Shown here: piece by piece, positions 58,029 through 64,000 of the stretch | Position numbering within the stretch: position 1 is the first letter of the stretch | How the letters are laid out: every line of letters starts with the position of its first letter | Origin: Maylandia zebra | Lineage: Eukaryota; Chordata; Actinopteri; Cichliformes; Cichlidae | DNA: 64,000 nucleotides | Direction of reading: 5' to 3' | NCBI RefSeq assembly: GCF_041146795.1 | Contig: NC_135187.1 | Span: forward strand, 37,923,011-37,987,010 | The notes under the pieces: generated by a model | Told to the model about the DNA's origin: nothing | Database searches by the model: none | What the model saw: only the letters and a program-made list of their open reading frames with translations | Program-made: the position numbers and the translations under genes

Positions 58029-60540
58029 ATAGACTGTATTAAAGCCAAGAGTAGTCTGCAGTTTAAATTTCTTTTTTTAGACAAAGAGCAAAAGACTAAT
58101 GAAATCTAATTCAGATCTTTCCTTTCAAGTCATAAAGGAAGTAGCTTCAGCATGGAGATGGTTGCTGTTCGTTTATAAGTGATCAGATGTTCGGTGAATC
58201 AAACAGCAGGTCTACCTGAGCTGTGGAAGCTTCTGCAACCTTGGCATGCATTTGCAGCCGATGCTACATTCAAACTATGAACTGGTTGAAGGAGCAGTAC
58301 ACTCATTGTTGCTTTCTGTGAGAGATATGTGAGATTCTGGGAACCGGCACAATACCAGCAGCTGACTTTAAAGTATTTTGTGTGTACACTTAGATTCTGC
58401 CTTTTGTTGTTTTCTGTGCCATGATATATACTCACAACGTAGGGCGCACTTTCCCTCCACAGAAATGTCACGGAGGGCTTTTCCATTTACCACTACTCTC
58501 GTATATATTACTGTGTTTAAGTATGTGCCGCTGAACCGTTTATTCCAGTAACACTTATGGACTTCAGCTCCATCAGCCTGTGCGATTATGAAGCCTTTGG
58601 GCAAAATTAACTGAAGTATTTGTGTCTTATTTGTGCATGACGTATAACAAAACTACAGAATTCTTATTGATGAAAATATAGCGTAAAATCAAACCCTTAC
58701 TGACACTGCACTTCACAGCACAACAGGGTTCAGAGTCTGCTGATAGTTTAAGGTAGGAGATGCAAATCTGCTGCTTTTCCTCGTCTTACTGTAACATAGG
58801 AGAGTCCTCAGAGGATGCAGCTTTAAAGGGCATCATTGGATCCTTTGGCCATGCTATATTTGTCCATCACAATTCAAATAATGATATGGTATTTTTTCCT
58901 TAATCTTACAATCTTAATCTTGCTTTTTTCCAGTTTTTGGCCACATAATGAAATATTTAAGTGTTTGAAAATGTTTGATTTTATAATATTGTTCAAGTAA
59001 ACAGGTTACACCAAATCTTTACAAGTCTATGTGTATACTTCTTTGTTATTGTATTAATCACTTGCCTGATGCTGATCCCTTGTGTCAACCTGGAAGGAAC
59101 AAAGCAGGGAAGGATTTCTAGCTGCCATCCTTCTCAGCTGAAATCTTGAAACTCTGGTGGTTGGTTATGTGGATTGTGCTGGAACGACCGTTTGTAGCCA
59201 GAGTGCAGGACCACACTGGTCTTTGCATGTAATAGCCAGCTAAACCTGATTGTTTTAAATGATTGATGCATTTGTTTCCATTCATGCTGGGAAATGTACT
59301 TGCACAGAGCTGATGACCTTTTTTAACTGCCAGAATTAATTAAGTGGTCAGTGCGTTCTTCAAATCAGATGTGTAACACTGATGCTACTCTGACAAGTGA
59401 CCTAAAAGCACCCTAGGCTGCGTGAACCTCTGTAGCCTGTAGTTAGTTTCTACAGATGATTGATACCTGCCACATCACGCTGTAAAGTCACCAGGAGCCA
59501 TCATATGAAATTAAATCTGCATTAAAAAAGACTCTTGGGTAGATTCAAACAATAAATTCTAAGGTATTTTTTTACTGTGGGATGTTGATGATGTAATAGT
59601 CTGTAGGCCAAAGTTAGCTGTATTTAGTAGATCATGAAGAATGAAAAGCATCAGTTTTAAATCTCGGCTTGATTGTGACTCGAGTCTGACAAACTACTTT
59701 AAGGCAGGGCTCACATGAAGGAGCAATCTTTATTTGTCCTATTTCCTGCGAAACACGTCTTACTCTTTATCTGGTTAGTATTACACACACGTGAGTTTGG
59801 GTTTTTTTACACACTTTTACGAGTCCCATTTCTGTCTCTAGGCTCTAGACCTAGGAAAGGAACTCCCCTGTACTGTGATTGGTCAAAATACATAAATACT
59901 GCAGAGAGAGGGCCATTCAGAAACCTTTCATTAACATTTCAAATGTTAGTGCACACATCTCACCCTTCAAATGGAACAAATCATGGAGTCGTGAACAAAG
60001 ACTTTACAGTGAAAGTTTGGCTTTTCCACCGACCACTAGGTGGCACTGGTGTCACTTGAGCGTTCACAATCATTGGGCCTTTAAAGGCTAAAAAACAAAG
60101 CAGCCAGGAAGCAGCTGCTTGCTTCTATTGGAAAGAAATAATGATAGCAACAGAACAGTGAAGCAATGTAGGAAGTCACAGTACTGAAAGTGCAAAGTTG
60201 CAAATAACTTTAAGCTGTAATGTTTTGTCAGTTGATGTTGGACGTGTCTCCACCATTCACCAACAGGAAACTCGAATCAGCTGTCAGCACACTGGCCAAC
60301 CTTTAAACCTTAAGCCAGTTCAAGGTGAGGCTGAGGAAGTGACTGAGAAGCATGACAACCATGTGTTTCCACAGTGGAAGCTACAATTGAGGTGTTTTTA
60401 TCTTTGTCAGGTCTGTTACTGTGGGGTCTTTACTGAAAGTGGATTTTACACACAGATTTGTCCTTTAGTCCACTGGGGAGACCTGATGGGACATGACTAA
60501 ACATTTATTCCTGTGTCACACATCAGTACGACATTTTTAA
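58029..60540. other. Noncoding stretch
   Basis: No recognised gene or repeat. GTCACTTGAGCG and ATTGGTC promoter-like strings near 59870-60060 are not enough for a call. Confidence 0.35.
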
Positions 60541-60790
60541 TCACAGTTCAAAACTTTAATTCACATTAAATCTGATCTCAGTGTATTCATTGTATATGTA
60601 CAGAAAGCTGCAATACTGTTACAAGAACAATGTACATATGTAACAATGTGTGTGGGCAGTACAGGAAATGTTGGTGGAGATGATGTGAATATAACCCACG
60701 GTCTGAACCCATCCTGGATGAGGACGATGATGATGGAGTGTCACAGCAGAGACGTCAGAAAAATAAGCCTGGGCCAGTAGTCACGCAGCT

Positions 60791-63700
60791 TCACCCCCGT
60801 TCTCTGTGCCACGTTAGGCAGTTACATGTGTACACTCTGGTCAGCAACGAACCTCAAATCATGTAAAGCTCTGTCTTTATTTACCTCACAGTGAGGAAAC
60901 CAGCGAGCACAGCAGGAAAAGCACAAACACCCCTCGCCCTCACCGAGGCTTTGTTTTCTGGCTGACATGCAGCTCAGGAACGTGAACACTGTAGTGAATC
61001 AGTGCACACACACAACTTCTTACTTTTCCATGCTGCTGCTCACAACCACTGCTGAGCCTGTGAACGCCACGCCTACCAAAGGAAAAGAAAAATGAAAAAG
61101 CAGTTGTACTCAAATCTCAAGTGGGCAGACTGGTTTTATCCAGTGGACACGAAGGATTTAAACAACCAAACAAAACTAAACCCATGAAAGTGTTTAAAGG
61201 TAAAACAGACCCCGCCTCCTCCTTCTGAGTTAATGAGCTTTGGTCAGAATACAGAGTGATTGTAAATAAGAGGCGGAGAGCTAAAGTTTTGAAGTAAGGC
61301 GACCGTGTATCTCCTCCAGGTCTCCATTCTTCAGATCTAGTCTGACTAATCCAGGCTTACATGATCCTGACCAAATCAGCTTACTTCAGTTCATCCAACA
61401 TTAACATCCTCATCACACATGAAACTGTCTTCAAGAATTCAACTAGCTAAAACAATACCGATTTTGAAAGTGACTCCCAATGACATTAAAAGTTTTTTAA
61501 AAAGAAAACAAGCCTATAATCAGTAAATTCTGAAATATATAAGCTTAGTTAATATTTGTATTTATAACCAGCTCACTGCCAAAGTCTCTGATAAAAATCA
61601 TGGGACACAAAACAAGATGGACTTGTGTGACTAATCTGCAAACTCTAGTTATACAACAGTAGTTAGAAACTCATTTAAAGCAGTTTTGTATGTAAATTGA
61701 AACATTTTAGCATGCGTATGTACTCATGATTAAACTGTGTTTATTTACTATATTTCAATAATCTAAATGTTTGACTTTATTTTTCCCTCACTTTGTTTTT
61801 GTAGAGCTACTTCCTAATACAGTAAAAGGTGGTACTGATTATGGGGAACACTTTACAGAAAGGCACTAATCCTGCAAAATACTTTTGAATATGGGTCCAT
61901 TTGAATGGGATACACTAATTCGTATCTGCTGCCTCTATTAGTTAGTTTGTGTTATTGTGAGCATGCCTTCCATAGCCTAATGATATGGAGAGAGATTTAC
62001 CTGATAAGGGTTGCCAATGTGTACAATATGATCCACAAGAGAAAACTAACACTTACAAATCTGTGCAGTAATTTGTGTGCAACTTTTCATTAGCACACAC
62101 TTCAATCCACACACAAATACAAGCAATCTGACCACATGTAAAACTATTCTAAAAATTCATGCATCAGAACCTGAATACATTCTGATCATTTACACACAGT
62201 TCATTAAGATCAGCTTCACAAATCCTATAATCCCACCTTTCAAAAACCTTTCTGTGTGTGTCAAAAACTACACGTAACATTTCTCTCACTTACTCAAAAA
62301 ACCTTAAATACGTTTGGATGAATCCCCTGATACACACAGATCACATCGCATGCCCATGTGGGGTAAGCCTGCATCGGCTTCCCTTCATTGGCTTCCTGTT
62401 AAATCCAGAATTCAAAATCCTGCTCCTCACATACAAGGTCTTAAATAATCAGGCCCCATCTTATCTTAATGACCTTGTAGTACCATATCACCCTATTAGA
62501 GCACTTCGCTCTCGCTCTGCAGGCCTACTTGTTGTTCCTAGAGTATTTAAAAGTAGAATGGGAGGCAGAGCCTTCAGTTTTCAGGCCCCTCTTCTGTGGA
62601 ACCAGCTTCCAGTTTGGATTCAGGAGACAGACACTATCTCTACTTTCAAGATTAGGCTTCAAACTTTCCTTTTTGCTAAAGCATATAGTTAGGGCTGGAC
62701 CAGGTGACCCTGAATCCTCCCTTAGTTATGCTGCAATAGATGTAGGCTGCCGGGGATTCCCATGATGCACTGGGTGTTTCTACCTCACTCACTATGTGTT
62801 AACAGACCTCTCTGTATTGAATCATATCTGTTATTAACCTCTGTCTCTCTTCCACAGCATGTCTTTATCCTGTCTTCCTTCTCTCACATCAACCAATCAC
62901 AGCGGATGGCCCCGCCCCTCCCTGAGCCTGGTTCTGCCGGAGGTTTCTTCCTGTTAAAAGGGAGTTTTTCCTTCCCACTGTCGCCAAAGTGCTGCTCACA
63001 GGGGGTCATATGATTGTTGGGTTTTTCTCTGCATGTAGTATTGTAGGGTCGACCTTACCATATAAAGAACCTTGAGGCGACTGTTGTTGTGATTTGGGGC
63101 TGTGTAAATAAAACTGAACAGAACTGAATGAGCTGTTCTGTTTATTTAGAAAAAGACACGCAGGTCTACACTTGAAGCAGTTTTACACTGGGAGCTTGGT
63201 GCATCTCATATTTGTGGATCTGTGCCAAGCTGGCACGGCTAAATTCGTCTCAAAACCCCACGTTGGCGTGCGAGGTGATCTGTGCACATCAGGCGATTCC
63301 ACACATATGTAATGTTTTTAAATGAGTGAGAGAGATGTTACGTGTAGACATTTGTACACACAAAGGTTTTTGAAAAGTAAAATTATTGGATTCGTAAAGC
63401 TGAACTTAATAAACTGTGCATAAATAATCGTATTTATTCAGGTCTGGGTATACGCATTTGTAAAATGGTTTTCATGTGGTCAGATCGCTTCATATTTGTC
63501 TGTGGTGCCCCTGAAAAGTTGCACACAAATTATTGTACACATTTGTAAATGTTAGTTTACGCTTGTGGATCGTATTGTACACAGAAGCAAATTTCTCTCC
63601 ATACAGTGAAGATATAGAAAAGCAGCTCACACAAGCCCACCTCAGTGAACCAAACTATATTCAGAGCCTTGGCTCATATGTTCAGCATTCGCTGTAAATC

Positions 63701-64000
63701 TGGTGAACAGCTCAGAAAAGACAAATATGAAGCTAATCTAAATGTCCAGTATTTAACCCGCTGGGCTCAGGTACATGTCAAATATGGACGAGTTCAGAAT
63801 TAAGAGCAGCAAATAAATTAGAAAACTACATTTTAAAAAAACAATATGCTGTATTATATACATTTAACTCTGCGAGCAGACAGCATTTAATGGCCTCTTT
63901 CTGCTGTCACCTTTTCCAAACTGATGCCTTGCAGTCAGAAAGTCCCACATGCTGCTGGGGAGAGTCAGCACTCCTCTGATGTATTCAGAACCAATCACAT
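60791..64000 (-). CDS. 3' end of an unrecognised minus-strand gene (three exons)
   Basis: Exon a: 63911-64000 and beyond, reading VIGSEYIRGVLTLPSSMWDF then LTARHQFGK, ending AAA G at a GTGACA donor. Exon b: 61024-61072, after TTTGGTAG, reading GVAFTGSAVVVSSSMEK, ending AA at a GTAAGA donor. Exon c: 60791-60803, after GCACAG, giving ERG and TGA. All phases agree (1, then 2), which is hard to get by chance. I do not recognise the protein. Exon b is mildly hydrophobic and the tail is charged. A minus-strand ATTAAA near 60556 could be its polyadenylation signal. Intron a/b holds the inverted-repeat element at 61984-63603. Confidence 0.5.
61984..63603. mobile_element. Long inverted-repeat (fold-back) element with LINE inside
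   Basis: The left arm (about 61984-62330) and right arm (about 63285-63603) are inverted copies over more than 300 bases, at roughly 75-80 percent by eye. Ends are TATGGAGAGAGATTT and AAATTTCTCTCCATA. Shared blocks include AATTTGTGTGCAACTTTTCA, ATCTGACCACATG and CTACACGTAACAT. The unique centre was invaded by an L2 LINE. No target duplication was found. Confidence 0.8.
62350..63118 (+). mobile_element. L2-clade LINE, 3' part, second copy
   Basis: Encodes [20 protein letters not shown] through [20 protein letters not shown] to FLFAKAYS and a stop in one frame from 62258, then a 3' UTR ending GATTTGGGGCTGTGTAAATA. Shorter at the 5' end than the copy at 9437-10516 and nearly identical to it over the shared part. 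Confidence 0.88.

Noticed and set aside
1-64000. CRISPR array, bacterial operon or phage-type defence genes
   Set aside because: Splicing, polyadenylation signals and repeat families are vertebrate; no spacer-repeat array or prokaryotic gene order is seen.

Overview
This is vertebrate nuclear DNA. Genes have many short exons with GT-AG introns and lie in a dense layer of fish-type mobile elements: hAT elements with 8-bp target duplications, Tc1/mariner, L2-, L1- and I-type LINEs, a Penelope-like element, a V-SINE and an LTR element with a tRNA-Pro primer site. That mix points to a teleost. A cichlid or other percomorph is my guess, which one search would settle.

Layout. 1-3.0 kb: L1-type LINE (minus), running off the window, then a Tc1 end. 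4.4-5.9 kb: Penelope-like copy. 6.5-16.0 kb: trnau1ap (minus, 9 coding exons, 303 codons), the tRNA-Sec associated RRM protein; its last intron holds a stack of nested insertions. 16.2-20.8 kb: a THAP-domain pseudogene (plus), head to head with trnau1ap and split by a 4.1-kb hAT. 21.2-27.8 kb: two exons of a SWIM-zinc-finger gene relic (minus); its intron holds a complete gag-only LTR element and an interrupted Tc1/mariner. 28-29.8 kb: I-clade LINE (minus). 32.6-46.8 kb: sacm1l (minus, 20 coding exons, about 586 codons), the ER/Golgi PI4P phosphatase, with three separate hAT insertions in introns. 47.5-49.8 kb: a TATA-driven, short-exon noncoding gene (plus) carrying at least three intronic box C/D snoRNAs, two of them paralogues. 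51.3-52.2 kb: C6orf47-like membrane protein (plus). 53-60 kb: mostly noncoding, with a V-SINE, a LINE tail and paired fold-back repeats. 60.8-64.0 kb: the 3' exons of an unrecognised minus-strand gene, whose intron holds a large inverted-repeat element with an L2 LINE inside.

Together: two housekeeping genes (selenocysteine incorporation, phosphoinositide turnover), an rRNA-modification snoRNA host and a C6orf47 homologue. I see no operon-like or defence-type system. The least expected items are the twin snoRNAs whose two guides both match neighbouring parts of one 28S helix region, the gag-only LTR element, and the unassigned gene at the right edge. All splice and domain calls were made by eye from the sequence and from memory of the families; no search was run.
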